Shown in pieces: positions 52,432 through 61,240 of a stretch of DNA of 64,000 nucleotides. Both the position numbers and the translations under genes were made by a program. How positions within the stretch are numbered: the first letter of the stretch is position 1; each line of letters begins with the position of its first letter. The notes beneath the pieces were generated by a model. The model was given only the letters and a program-made list of their open reading frames with translations, was not told the DNA's origin and searched no databases. The DNA comes from Muribaculaceae bacterium (GTDB lineage Bacteria > Bacteroidota > Bacteroidia > Bacteroidales > Muribaculaceae): contig JAFSPZ010000028.1 in assembly GCA_017451225.1 (NCBI GenBank), positions 62,001-126,000 on the forward strand, written 5' to 3'.

Positions 52432-52463
52432 CAAAGTTATGAATTATCCTTCACACTTACAAG
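52432..52463 (-). promoter_or_regulatory. Promoter of kdsB
   Basis: On the minus strand: CTTG (52463-52460), 20 nt, TAACTTTG (52439-52432). Both elements at standard spacing. The -33 box touches the T-run of the upstream terminator. Confidence 0.78.
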
Positions 52464-52501
52464 AAAAATGGGTTCGATAAATATGATAACTTACCGAACC
52501 C
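52464..52501 (-). terminator. Terminator after the outer-membrane barrel gene
   Basis: Inverted repeat GGGTTCG (52470-52476)/CGAACCC (52495-52501), extended inward by TAA/TTA after one mismatch. On the minus strand it is followed by ATTTTTC. Confidence 0.75.
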
Positions 52502-52527
52502 AAATATATTTTTATAATGTGTATCGA

Positions 52528-53391
52528 CTAGAAGTTGTAACCAATATTGATTGAGAATACATGATTCTTGACACTATTGTGGTTGAATGCCCTTGTACGC
52601 TTGCCATTTACATTGATCAAGCCACCATCATAGTTGAAACCGGCATAATACTTTTTAGCGAAAGTGACACCAGCACCAAAAGCAATGCCTACATCAAATG
52701 GTTTGACATAGTCGCTGTTTTTGTCATTTATGTTTGTCATTCCAAGAATCCTAACTTCATCTCTCTCGGCAATAGAAGGATCAACCATTGAAGAGCCATC
52801 ATTGTCATCCATTGGAATGATATAATTGAATTGAGGATTGCCTGTGAGATCAAGTGCGCCGAGTTTCTCTTTCAGTACATCGTTATGTATATAGGCTTTG
52901 CCACCTAATCCATAAGAGAAGTATGGACCCAAGTTCACTTGCAGCTGATAATTGTCATTAATGTTATAGCGATAGGAAGCCTGGACAGGGATGCGTACAT
53001 TGTGCATTGTCACATTAGCAGTATAATCATCAAGAAATATACCATCCACTATCTTGCTATTATCTTGCTTGAAGCTGAATTTTGCTCCAGTAGAGTTGTA
53101 ATAAACACCAGTGTTAACCCATAAATTCTTGAGAACTGGAATGTCAACGCTTACACCAAAGTTGATGCCTGCTTTGTTATGAACATCAAGTACATAGGGC
53201 AGGTCGCCGAAAATTTTTGACACGTCATTATTGTGGATGTTGTTTTTCATTCCATTGACGTTTAGACCAGCTCGAATACCAATAGTGACTTTTTCAGTTG
53301 ACTTCTCGGTCGAGAAAAAGTCGTTAAACGACTGAGCCGACATACTGAAAGCAGTAATTGCCGCTGCAGCTACAAACATTAATTTTTTCAT
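52528..53391 (-). CDS. Outer-membrane beta-barrel protein
   Basis: A 287-residue protein with a cleaved signal peptide (LMFVAAAAITAFSMSAQ). The rest alternates polar and hydrophobic residues as in a small outer-membrane barrel (porin-family/OmpW-like in outline): GIRAGLNVNG, LWVNTGVYYNSTG, YQLQVNLGPYFSYGLGG and GIAFGAGVTF. The C-terminus ends SINIGYNF, with the aromatic final residue recognised by the barrel assembly machinery. Its ligand or function is unknown. It lies 45 nt after the small hypothetical gene at 53437. Confidence 0.85.
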   Translation of the reverse strand: MKKLMFVAAAAITAFSMSAQSFNDFFSTEKSTEKVTIGIRAGLNVNGMKNNIHNNDVSKIFGDLPYVLDVHNKAGINFGVSVDIPVLKNLWVNTGVYYNSTGAKFSFKQDNSKIVDGIFLDDYTANVTMHNVRIPVQASYRYNINDNYQLQVNLGPYFSYGLGGKAYIHNDVLKEKLGALDLTGNPQFNYIIPMDDNDGSSMVDPSIAERDEVRILGMTNINDKNSDYVKPFDVGIAFGAGVTFAKKYYAGFNYDGGLINVNGKRTRAFNHNSVKNHVFSINIGYNF

Positions 53392-53436
53392 TTCGTGTAT
53401 TTTTTAGTTATTATTATATTCTTTGTAAATAAATTG

Positions 53437-53682
53437 TCAATCTTCGTTATCAAAATCATCATCAACAACATCGTCTATGTCCTCGTGGTAGTTGTGATAT
53501 TCACTGTGAGGATTGTAGAGTGAGGTGTCGTCTACATCTGTAGCAGGATTTGTGCTTGGGCGAGTGTAGTCATTGGTGTGAGATGGCCTTGCCCAAGGTT
53601 CGAAACCACGTCTATTATTTGTAGTTGAGTTATTATTGTTGTCACTATGTGCCCAACTTTCAAAGTTTTTTAGAATTCCCAT
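53437..53682 (-). CDS. Small low-complexity hypothetical protein
   Basis: An 81-residue protein rich in Asn, Asp, Thr, His and Pro, with an acidic C-terminus (DVVDDDFDNED). Near the N-terminus a short motif appears twice: FESWAHS and FEPWARPS, about 20 residues apart. There is no signal peptide, membrane helix or known domain, and it is probably unstructured. The gene is supported by an exact -7 element (53724-53731), an ATG, and a normal position before the barrel gene. Confidence 0.55.
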   Translation of the reverse strand: MGILKNFESWAHSDNNNNSTTNNRRGFEPWARPSHTNDYTRPSTNPATDVDDTSLYNPHSEYHNYHEDIDDVVDDDFDNED

Positions 53683-53723
53683 AAATATACAGTTGATGAT
53701 AGTACTATATCTTGTACAAATTG

Positions 53724-53731
53724 CAAATTTA
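53724..53731 (-). promoter_or_regulatory. -7 promoter element for the small hypothetical gene
   Basis: TAAATTTG on the minus strand, exact consensus, 42 nt before the ATG at 53682. It probably also serves the barrel gene. Confidence 0.5.
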
Positions 53732-53766
53732 CAATATTTTTGTAATATTGCAGTAAAAATAGGTGC

Positions 53767-53800
53767 AAAAAACGTCCAGCAATAACGCTGGACGTTTTTT
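53767..53800. terminator. Terminator after mutB
   Basis: Perfect 14-bp inverted repeat, arms 53767-53780 and 53787-53800, with six A on one side and six T on the other; loop AATAAC. It ends the mutA-mutB transcript. Confidence 0.9.
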
Positions 53801-53826
53801 ATATAGATGTTATGCCCATTAAGGAA

Positions 53827-55962
53827 TTATTCCTCGTCGAGCAGGATTTCCATCACCTTGATTGCACTCTTCATAACAGATGTGCCAGGACCAAAGATGG
53901 CAGCAACGCCAGCCTTGTACAGGAAATCATAGTCTTGCATTGGAATTACACCACCCGCGGTAACGATGATGTCCTCGCGACCAAGCTTCTTGAGCTCCTC
54001 GATAACGGCTGGGATAAGAGTCTTGTGACCTGCTGCAAGCGATGATACGCCCATTACGTTCACGTCGTTCTCAACGGCTTGACGAGCGCTCTCCTCAGGA
54101 GTTTGGAACAATGGTCCCATGTCAACGTCAAATCCGCAGTCGGCATAGCCAGTGGCAACCACCTTGGCGCCACGGTCATGACCGTCCTGTCCCATCTTTG
54201 CAATCATGATGCGAGGTTGACGACCTTCTTTCTTAGCAAATTGAGCAGTGAGCTCACGTGCACGCTTAAGGTCGGGATCGGAAATTGCTTCTGCTGAATA
54301 CACGCCTGAAATTGTTTTAACAACTGCTTTATAACGGCCTACGACTTCCTCGCAGGCATCACTAATCTCACCAAGCGAAGCGCGATCCTTTGCTGCCTCT
54401 ACTGCTAGAGCGAGCAGATTGCCTTCTCCAGTGCGTACACACTCGGTGATGGCTTTGAGGTCGGCTTGAACCTTAGCTTCGTCACGATTCTTGCGCAACT
54501 CCTCGAGACGTGCAACTTGCTCGTTGCGCACCTCAGTGTTGTCGATTTCAAGGATATCGATAGGAGCCTCTTTTTCGAGAGCATACTTGTTAATGCCAAC
54601 GATAGTTTGTGCACCGCTATCGATACGGGCTTGTGTACGTGCTGCTGCTTCCTCGATGCGCATTTTGGGCACACCAGTCTCGATAGCCTTTGCCATACCA
54701 CCAAGCTTCTCGATCTCTTGTATGTGTTCCCAAGCTTTGTGAACAAGCTCATGTGTGAGGCGCTCTACATAGAATGAACCAGCCCAAGGATCAATAGCCT
54801 TTGTGATCATAGTCTCTTGCTGGATGTAAATCTGGGTGTTACGTGCGATACGTGCCGAGAAGTCGGTTGGAAGCGCGATTGCCTCATCGAGAGCGTTTGT
54901 GTGCAGCGACTGTGTGTGACCCTGAGCTGCTGCCATAGCCTCGATACATGTACGACCTACGTTGTTGAATGGGTCTTGTGCTGTGAGCGACCAACCCGAA
55001 GTTTGGCAGTGAGTACGCAGTGACATTGATTTTGGATTCTTAGAGCCAAAGCTCTTAACAATCTTAGCCCACAAAAGTCGGCCTGCACGCATCTTGGCAA
55101 TCTCGGTGAAGAAGTTCATTGAAATACCCCAGAAGAACGACAGACGTGGTGCGAATGCGTCAACGTCGAGTCCTGCATTAACACCGGTGCGGATATAGTC
55201 CATACCATCGGCGAGAGTGTAGGCGAGCTCGATGTCGGCTGTTGCACCGGCTTCTTGCATGTGGTAGCCCGAAATAGAGATAGAGTTGAACTTGGGCATG
55301 TTCTTTGAGGTGTACTCAAAGATGCTGGCGATAATCTGCATCGAGAACTTAGGAGGATAAATATAGGTGTTACGCACCATGAACTCCTTGAGGATGTCGT
55401 TCTGGATAGTACCAGCCATGTGCTCAAGCTGAGCACCCTGCTCAAGACCCGAAACGATGTAGAACGCCATAATGGGCAACACAGCACCGTTCATGGTCAT
55501 TGATACCGACATTGTTTCCAGTGGAATTCCGTCGAAGAGCACCTTCATGTCCTCTACCGAGCAGATAGACACACCGGCTTTACCCACATCACCAACCACA
55601 CGCTGGTTGTCGGCATTGTAGCCGCGGTGAGTGGGAAGGTCGAATGCTACCGACAGACCCTTCTGACCCGATGCTAGGTTGCGGCGATAGAACGCGTTGC
55701 TCTCGGCTGCTGTCGAGAAACCTGCATACTGGCGCACTGTCCATGGGCGGAAAGGGTACATAAGGCTGTAAGGACCTCCAAGGAAAGGAGGAATACCAGC
55801 CACGAAGTTGAGGTGCTCAAGTCCTTCGATATCTTCTTTTGTATAAACTTGCTTGATGTCGAGCAACTCGGCATTGCGCCATGGTTCGGCAAGATGCATA
55901 GGCTTATGTTCAACATTGAAAGCCTCGTTTGCTATGTCTATGTTTTTGAAATTTGGTCTCAT
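53827..55962 (-). CDS. mutB: Methylmalonyl-CoA mutase large subunit
   Basis: A 711-residue catalytic subunit that interconverts succinyl-CoA and methylmalonyl-CoA using adenosylcobalamin, a step in propionate production. The N-terminal (beta/alpha)8 barrel has [14 protein letters not shown] near residue 72 and [12 protein letters not shown] near residue 310. The C-terminal B12-binding domain has DGHDRGAKV near residue 590, the D-x-H-x-x-G cobalt-ligand motif, and AGGVIP. It starts 9 nt after mutA and the two are co-transcribed. The length is normal. Confidence 0.97.
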   Translation of the reverse strand: MRPNFKNIDIANEAFNVEHKPMHLAEPWRNAELLDIKQVYTKEDIEGLEHLNFVAGIPPFLGGPYSLMYPFRPWTVRQYAGFSTAAESNAFYRRNLASGQKGLSVAFDLPTHRGYNADNQRVVGDVGKAGVSICSVEDMKVLFDGIPLETMSVSMTMNGAVLPIMAFYIVSGLEQGAQLEHMAGTIQNDILKEFMVRNTYIYPPKFSMQIIASIFEYTSKNMPKFNSISISGYHMQEAGATADIELAYTLADGMDYIRTGVNAGLDVDAFAPRLSFFWGISMNFFTEIAKMRAGRLLWAKIVKSFGSKNPKSMSLRTHCQTSGWSLTAQDPFNNVGRTCIEAMAAAQGHTQSLHTNALDEAIALPTDFSARIARNTQIYIQQETMITKAIDPWAGSFYVERLTHELVHKAWEHIQEIEKLGGMAKAIETGVPKMRIEEAAARTQARIDSGAQTIVGINKYALEKEAPIDILEIDNTEVRNEQVARLEELRKNRDEAKVQADLKAITECVRTGEGNLLALAVEAAKDRASLGEISDACEEVVGRYKAVVKTISGVYSAEAISDPDLKRARELTAQFAKKEGRQPRIMIAKMGQDGHDRGAKVVATGYADCGFDVDMGPLFQTPEESARQAVENDVNVMGVSSLAAGHKTLIPAVIEELKKLGREDIIVTAGGVIPMQDYDFLYKAGVAAIFGPGTSVMKSAIKVMEILLDEE

Positions 55963-55971
55963 GTTGCTCGA

Positions 55972-57792
55972 TTATTTTAAAAGTTTAGCATTAAATTCGG
56001 TCAATGTGTCTTGCACATTGCTCTTCACGTTGATAAAGTACTTGATACCAAGCTCCTTGAACGTGTCGTTCTCGGGACCTGCAATCACAAACTCGGTACG
56101 GCCATTCAGGTACTTGAAGGCTGCGGGAGCATATTCATCATACTCAGGATCGCTAGAGCAGAGTACAACAACGTCGGCTTTCTTCTCAAGAGCAGCATCG
56201 ATGCCTTCCTCAACAGTTTGGAAGCCGTTGTTGTCGATAATCTCATAACCAGCACATGCAAAGAAATTGCTGCTGAACTGGGCACGAGCCAAGCGCATGG
56301 TGAGGTTGCCAATGGTGAGCATGAACACCTTGGGTGCGTAGTCGGCATTCTCGGTAGCGAGACGCAGTTGCTCGAAATGACTTGCTAAGCGCTGACAGTT
56401 CAAAACATTCTCTGGCTGAGCCTCGTATTTGATATTGGCAGCCTTGCCTTCACTCTTCTCGGTGAAATTGGGGAATTGGTTAGTGCCAAGTAATTGCTCA
56501 CGACGTTTTGCAACCTTGTCGAAGCGAGATTTAGCGCTTGCGTTTACGGCTGCTGTAATTTCGCCAGCCTCTTGTGCTGCCTTAAAGCCTCCCTTGTCTT
56601 CTATCTCAAGGAACAATTTCCATGCCTCTTGTGCAATCGACATGGTAAGAGTCTCAATGTAGTAAGAACCGCCAGCGGGGTCAGTAACCTTGTCTAGATG
56701 GCTCTCTTCCTTGAGTAGGATTTGCTGGTTGCGGGCGATGCGCTCGCTGAAGTCATCGGGAGTCTGATAAGCTTTGTCAAATGGTGCTACTACAATAGAG
56801 TCAACACCTGCGAGTGCTGCCGACATGGCTTGAGTTTGGCTGCGGAGCAGATTTACGTAGCTGTCAAACACTGTTTGAGTGAACTCGGTTGTAGCTGCAT
56901 TCACAACCATCTTGCATGCACAGTCGCACTCGGGGTTGTATTGCTTTACGATTTGGGCCCAAAGCATGCGAGCAGCACGGAACTTGGCAATCTCCATGAA
57001 GTAAACAGTAGAGATACCCATGTTGAACTTAATGCGTGTTGCAACTTCCTGAGCAGGAACGCCTGCTTCGGTGAGCATTGCCATCCATTCATTACCCCAT
57101 GCAAGAGCATAACCAAGCTCTTGATAGATGAATGCACCAGCATTATTGAGCATAATGGCATCAACGCTAAGTACGCGCAAATGCTTTACTGGCTTAACAA
57201 TTTCAAGCATCTCCTTAGCCATAGCTACTATGTCACCTGCGAATGGCTCGCCGTGTTTAAAGTAGCGACGGAAAGGATCAAAATTGATTGAGCCTACAAA
57301 TGTCTCTTGAGCGCCTTGCTTCTCGATGATGGCTACTAGTTGCTTTGCAACGTCAATAGCAACCTTCACGCAGCAGTTGATGTCAACAGCCACAAGGTTA
57401 ACGTCAATCTTGTCGAGTAATGCCTCGAGATCAACACTCTGTCCATGAGGGAGCTTGAAGCACACGTCGTTGATGCCCTTATTAAGCACCTCGAGTGCCT
57501 TGGCATTAGCTTCCTTAACATCTTTCACTTCGATGTCTTGGCGTACATACCAATCGTTAGTTACGCGTGTGCCGCGAACGAAAGGATATTCGCCAGGAAG
57601 GGACTCAGTAGTTTTAAGATTCTCAATGTCAACACCACGATAAATGGGTTCTACATTGAAACCTTCGTTTGTTCGCCAAATCATCCTTTTGTTGTAGTCG
57701 GCACCTTTAAGGTCGACTTCAGCTTTTGCACGCCACTCCTCAGGGGTGACAGGTGCGAATTGGTCGAACAATTTTTCAAATTTTTCTGCCAT
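55972..57792 (-). CDS. mutA: Methylmalonyl-CoA mutase small subunit
   Basis: A 606-residue subunit that pairs with MutB. The barrel is recognisable (NTDE-like MIWRTNEGFNVEPIYRGVD near residue 40, and MLWAQIVKQYNPE). The C-terminal domain lacks the D-x-H-x-x-G cobalamin motif: the matching region reads LTIGNLTMRLARAQF. This is normal for the non-catalytic small subunit. It is transcribed from a -7 element at 57867-57874 with a leader of about 70 nt, too short for a cobalamin riboswitch. Confidence 0.95.
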   Translation of the reverse strand: MAEKFEKLFDQFAPVTPEEWRAKAEVDLKGADYNKRMIWRTNEGFNVEPIYRGVDIENLKTTESLPGEYPFVRGTRVTNDWYVRQDIEVKDVKEANAKALEVLNKGINDVCFKLPHGQSVDLEALLDKIDVNLVAVDINCCVKVAIDVAKQLVAIIEKQGAQETFVGSINFDPFRRYFKHGEPFAGDIVAMAKEMLEIVKPVKHLRVLSVDAIMLNNAGAFIYQELGYALAWGNEWMAMLTEAGVPAQEVATRIKFNMGISTVYFMEIAKFRAARMLWAQIVKQYNPECDCACKMVVNAATTEFTQTVFDSYVNLLRSQTQAMSAALAGVDSIVVAPFDKAYQTPDDFSERIARNQQILLKEESHLDKVTDPAGGSYYIETLTMSIAQEAWKLFLEIEDKGGFKAAQEAGEITAAVNASAKSRFDKVAKRREQLLGTNQFPNFTEKSEGKAANIKYEAQPENVLNCQRLASHFEQLRLATENADYAPKVFMLTIGNLTMRLARAQFSSNFFACAGYEIIDNNGFQTVEEGIDAALEKKADVVVLCSSDPEYDEYAPAAFKYLNGRTEFVIAGPENDTFKELGIKYFINVKSNVQDTLTEFNAKLLK

Positions 57793-57866
57793 AACTTTTT
57801 AAAAGTAAATTTATATAGTAACGTAGTTATTTTCTGCGTAAAAAACTAGTCTCCAAAAAACGACCA

Positions 57867-57874
57867 CAAAGGTA
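57867..57874 (-). promoter_or_regulatory. -7 promoter element for mutA-mutB
   Basis: TACCTTTG on the minus strand, exact consensus, 75 nt before the mutA ATG. No good -33 element at the usual distance. Confidence 0.55.
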
Positions 57875-58018
57875 CTAATAATTTGTGAAAAGAAAGCTTA
57901 AATGAGGGGTTTTTAAGTTATTTTACACATTATAAAATTTATATATTCGTTTTGATATGTTTTTGGGGGATGTTGGTTGTTACAAAATAAACTAATAATT
58001 AGATTTTTTTGCCATCCT

Positions 58019-58049
58019 CTTGTGTTTAATATATTTTTTTGTAATTTTG
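58019..58049 (+). promoter_or_regulatory. Promoter of the GT2-yfhO pair
   Basis: CTTG, 19 nt, TAATTTTG (58042-58049): both Bacteroidota elements at standard spacing, 19 nt before the ATG at 58069. Confidence 0.78.
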
Positions 58050-58068
58050 TAATTTTAAGATAAATATT

Positions 58069-59034
58069 ATGGAAAAAGATAGCCCAATTCTCTATATAGT
58101 AGTTCCCTGTTTTAACGAGCAAGATGCTTTGCCTCAATCACATGATCGTCTCATGAAACTTCTTGAAGAGATGATAAATAATGGTAGTATTTCACAGGAG
58201 AGCAGGTTGCTATATGTTGATGATGGATCGCGTGATGACACTTGGGATATAATTGCACATCTCGCAGGTGGGAATAAAAGTGTGTCAGGAGTAAAGCTTG
58301 CTTGTAACAGTGGTCATCAGAATGCGCTCATGGCAGGATTGGCCGCGGCGGTGGAACATTGCGACATCACAGTGAGTATTGATGCCGATTTGCAGGACGA
58401 TATTAACGTTATTCCTCAAATGGTCGAAAGTTACAAAGACGGCTGCGATATTGTATTTGGAGTGCGTCGTGAACGAAAGAGTGATTCGTGGTTCAAACGC
58501 ACAACCGCGATGATGTTTTACAAGATGATGAACCGACTTGATGTTGACACAATTAATAATCATGCCGATTTCCGATTAATGAGTAGGCGCTCAGTGCTTG
58601 CTTTACTTGATTACAAAGAACGAAATCTTTTTATTCGCGGTATTGTGACAAAGCTAGGCTATAAGACTGATTGCGTGTACTATGACCGATCAGCTCGTAC
58701 TGCTGGTGAGAGTAAGTATCCGTTGCGCAAGATGCTAAATTTCGCTATCGACGGAATAACGTCTTTTAGTGTAAAGCCTGTGCGAATGGTTTTTATGGTG
58801 GGTGTCTTATTCCTAATAATCGCATTGATAATGCTTATATATGTCCTCACTGCCTATTTCTTGGGACGTGCCGTTTCTGGTTGGCCTTCTCTTATTCTCT
58901 CGGTGTGGCTTGTGGGAGCATTTATTCTGATTGGTTTAGGCATTATAGGCGAGTATGTGGGCAAAATATACACAGAAGTTAAAAACCGCCCGCGTTTTAA
59001 TGTTGATACTACTGTAGGTCTCGATAAAGAGTAA
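58069..59034 (+). CDS. Polyprenyl-phosphate glycosyltransferase (GtrB/DPMS-like GT2)
   Basis: A 321-residue membrane-anchored GT2. The catalytic domain has YIVVPCFNEQDALPQ at the start, VDDGSRDDTW, and the D-x-D-type SIDADLQDD near residue 105. Two C-terminal transmembrane helices (about 235-260 and 275-300) are followed by GEYVGKIYTEVKNRPRF, a diagnostic GtrB/DPMS ending. It makes an undecaprenyl-phosphate sugar facing the cytoplasm. It precedes a YfhO-family protein by 4 nt, and the two probably work as a pair. Confidence 0.93.
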   Translation: MEKDSPILYIVVPCFNEQDALPQSHDRLMKLLEEMINNGSISQESRLLYVDDGSRDDTWDIIAHLAGGNKSVSGVKLACNSGHQNALMAGLAAAVEHCDITVSIDADLQDDINVIPQMVESYKDGCDIVFGVRRERKSDSWFKRTTAMMFYKMMNRLDVDTINNHADFRLMSRRSVLALLDYKERNLFIRGIVTKLGYKTDCVYYDRSARTAGESKYPLRKMLNFAIDGITSFSVKPVRMVFMVGVLFLIIALIMLIYVLTAYFLGRAVSGWPSLILSVWLVGAFILIGLGIIGEYVGKIYTEVKNRPRFNVDTTVGLDKE

Positions 59035-59038
59035 CAAT

Positions 59039-61204
59039 ATGAGGAAGTTGCTGTTTTTAGTGTTATTCACTCTTGCGCTTGCCTTGTTGCCTGTAATGGC
59101 GCTCCGAGGTGACTTGTGGTTATCCAGCGACTTCGTTCATCAAGAGATATCCTTTATTCTTGAGACAAAACGTATGCTTGCTACTGGTGCTCCATGGTGG
59201 TCATGGAACACCTATCTTGGCAGTGACTTCATAGGTTCTTATGCATTCTATACACTCACAAGTCCATTTGTGTGGATTAATTGTTTGTTGCCTGAATCTT
59301 TACTTGAAGTGGGATTGGCTATAACATTTGCGCTCAAATTTTTATGTTTAGCGTCGCTATCGTGGTTTTATCTACGAAAAATGGATGTAAGTCATGAAAA
59401 TTCGATGCTTGGAGCATTCCTTTTTACCTTCTCCTCATTCAATATTGCATCTCTCTATTATTACCACTTTTATGAACCAATAATAGTGTTCTTATTGCTC
59501 TTGATTGCAATTGAACGATTGTTAAGACGAGAGCAGTGGGGAATGACCTTTGTGGCCTTTGCTGCCTTTGCTGTGACATTTGTTAATTTCTACTTTGCGA
59601 TAAGCACCTTTATAGCATCCTTGATATATGTGGCTTTCAGGGCGTTTTCTAGCGAGATTGATTTCAGTTTAAAGACTGCTATAAAAGGGGTGATTGCTGT
59701 GTCTATTGGTATTGTGATGTGTGCATTCCTGCTATTACCAATATTAAATCAAATGCTCATTACAACCCGTACCGAGGCTCAAAGTGCAATTGACTCAACT
59801 GCGATGCTTAATCTTCTTGAGCGTCTGCGCACAGTATTTATGCCTAAAGTTGTGGAAGGTACTACAGTGTTTGTGAGCAATGGCTCCGATTCATTCAGTA
59901 ATGAGGCTTGTATAGCAGTGTTCGGCTTGTCTCTTGCATCGGTTTATGTATGGCGTCATCACAATTGGCTCTCAACATTACTGATAGTTTTCTTGGTGCT
60001 TTATCTCTCTCCTTTAAATGGTGTTTTTACTCTGTTTACCAATCCTTTATATACTCGTTGGGCTTACGCGTTGACTTTGATAATAGTGTTGTGTACTGTT
60101 AGAGTTCTCGACGAGAGGAGAGATGTGAAAAGGGGAGTGGCGTCTTACTCGATAATGGCATCGGTGATAGTACTTATTTTTGTTGCAAAAGTGGTTGCAG
60201 GCAATGGTTTGTATTTTCCTGGCATAAGATTTTTTGTGTTAATCGCATTGTTCTTTGCTGGTATTGTGATAATTGTACTATGGTCTAGGAAAAAGATTTC
60301 ATCGCGTTGGCTTAAAATATCAGTCGTTGCATGTGTGATAGTGCAGATGTGGCTTTTCTTGCTGAACTTAGGAACCGATTCAAAATGGGTTAACAGTCTA
60401 AGAAATAACATCGAACAGGGTAGTGGTGAAGTTACTTGTCGTACCGACTTCAGAAATGGCAAAAGCTTCTTGACTTATAATGCCGGACTTTTGCGCAACC
60501 ATGCCAGTGTGCAGAGTTATCATTCGGTTATTGTCAAGAATGTGGACATTTTTATGCGTACTGCCACACATGACTTCTGGGCAAAGAACAAGATTCGTTT
60601 CAATGTGCATCAAGATGAGATGAATGCATTATTATCGGTAAAAGACGTATATGAAATAGATTCATTAGGGAATGTTGCAAGAAGCGATAACAAATACTAT
60701 ATTCCTTTTGGCTTTGCCTACGATAAATATATCCTGGAGAGCGATTTCTTCAAGATGCGCAAGGATTCAACAATCAATCTTCCATTGATGATGCTTGCTG
60801 GTGTGGTAATGTGTGGCAGTGAAGATTGTTTGGAGAAGCTAGATTGTTCTGAATCTCTTGACTTAGATAGTTTAGTTGCAAAGCGTAGAGAGTTCACTGC
60901 AACCGATTTTAAAGGTAATTCAAGGGGCTTCACAGCAAAGATAGATTTACCATCGACTAAGATGGTGTTTTTCAGTGTTCCTTATTCTAAAGGCTTCACA
61001 GCTAAGATTGATGGAAAGGATGTCCCCATTCATAAAGCAAACTGTTGTATGATGGCGCTTAAGATTACTCAAGGCAAGCATTCAATATCAGTGCAATATT
61101 TCCCTCCTGGATTAAAAATTGGAGCGTGCATCAGTGTTGTGGGCATTTTACTATTGATGCTGATTGTTTGGAGTGAATGGAGAAAGAAAAGGCGGAACCA
61201 ATAG
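59039..61204 (+). CDS. YfhO-family membrane glycosyltransferase
   Basis: A 721-residue protein with about twelve to thirteen transmembrane segments and a final single helix near residue 700. GDLWLSSDFVHQEISF near residue 25 holds the acidic residues typical of the GT-C fold, and STFIASL and NPLYTRWAY also fit the family. The large periplasmic C-terminal part contains two copies of a GFTAKID motif. YfhO proteins use a polyprenyl-phosphate sugar, supplied by the adjacent GtrB-like enzyme, to glycosylate a surface polymer. The family's usual length is somewhat greater. Its stop codon lies inside the terminator hairpin at 61188-61218. Confidence 0.85.
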   Translation: MRKLLFLVLFTLALALLPVMALRGDLWLSSDFVHQEISFILETKRMLATGAPWWSWNTYLGSDFIGSYAFYTLTSPFVWINCLLPESLLEVGLAITFALKFLCLASLSWFYLRKMDVSHENSMLGAFLFTFSSFNIASLYYYHFYEPIIVFLLLLIAIERLLRREQWGMTFVAFAAFAVTFVNFYFAISTFIASLIYVAFRAFSSEIDFSLKTAIKGVIAVSIGIVMCAFLLLPILNQMLITTRTEAQSAIDSTAMLNLLERLRTVFMPKVVEGTTVFVSNGSDSFSNEACIAVFGLSLASVYVWRHHNWLSTLLIVFLVLYLSPLNGVFTLFTNPLYTRWAYALTLIIVLCTVRVLDERRDVKRGVASYSIMASVIVLIFVAKVVAGNGLYFPGIRFFVLIALFFAGIVIIVLWSRKKISSRWLKISVVACVIVQMWLFLLNLGTDSKWVNSLRNNIEQGSGEVTCRTDFRNGKSFLTYNAGLLRNHASVQSYHSVIVKNVDIFMRTATHDFWAKNKIRFNVHQDEMNALLSVKDVYEIDSLGNVARSDNKYYIPFGFAYDKYILESDFFKMRKDSTINLPLMMLAGVVMCGSEDCLEKLDCSESLDLDSLVAKRREFTATDFKGNSRGFTAKIDLPSTKMVFFSVPYSKGFTAKIDGKDVPIHKANCCMMALKITQGKHSISVQYFPPGLKIGACISVVGILLLMLIVWSEWRKKRRNQ

Positions 61205-61226
61205 TTGGTGCCGCCTTTAATATTTT
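61188..61226. terminator. Bidirectional terminator overlapping the yfhO stop codon
   Basis: Stem AAAGGCGG, one mismatch, ACCAA / TTGGT, mismatch, CCGCCTTT (61188-61201 and 61205-61218), loop TAG. It is followed by AATATTTTT, and on the minus strand by TTTCTTTC after the stem. It closes both yfhO and pgk. Confidence 0.78.
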
Positions 61227-61240
61227 TGTCAATCAGAAAA

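Noticed and set aside
56722..57291. 189-codon plus-strand frame inside mutA
   Set aside because: Antisense to a full-length conserved mutase gene; Cys/His-rich, without domain structure, as expected of a shadow frame.
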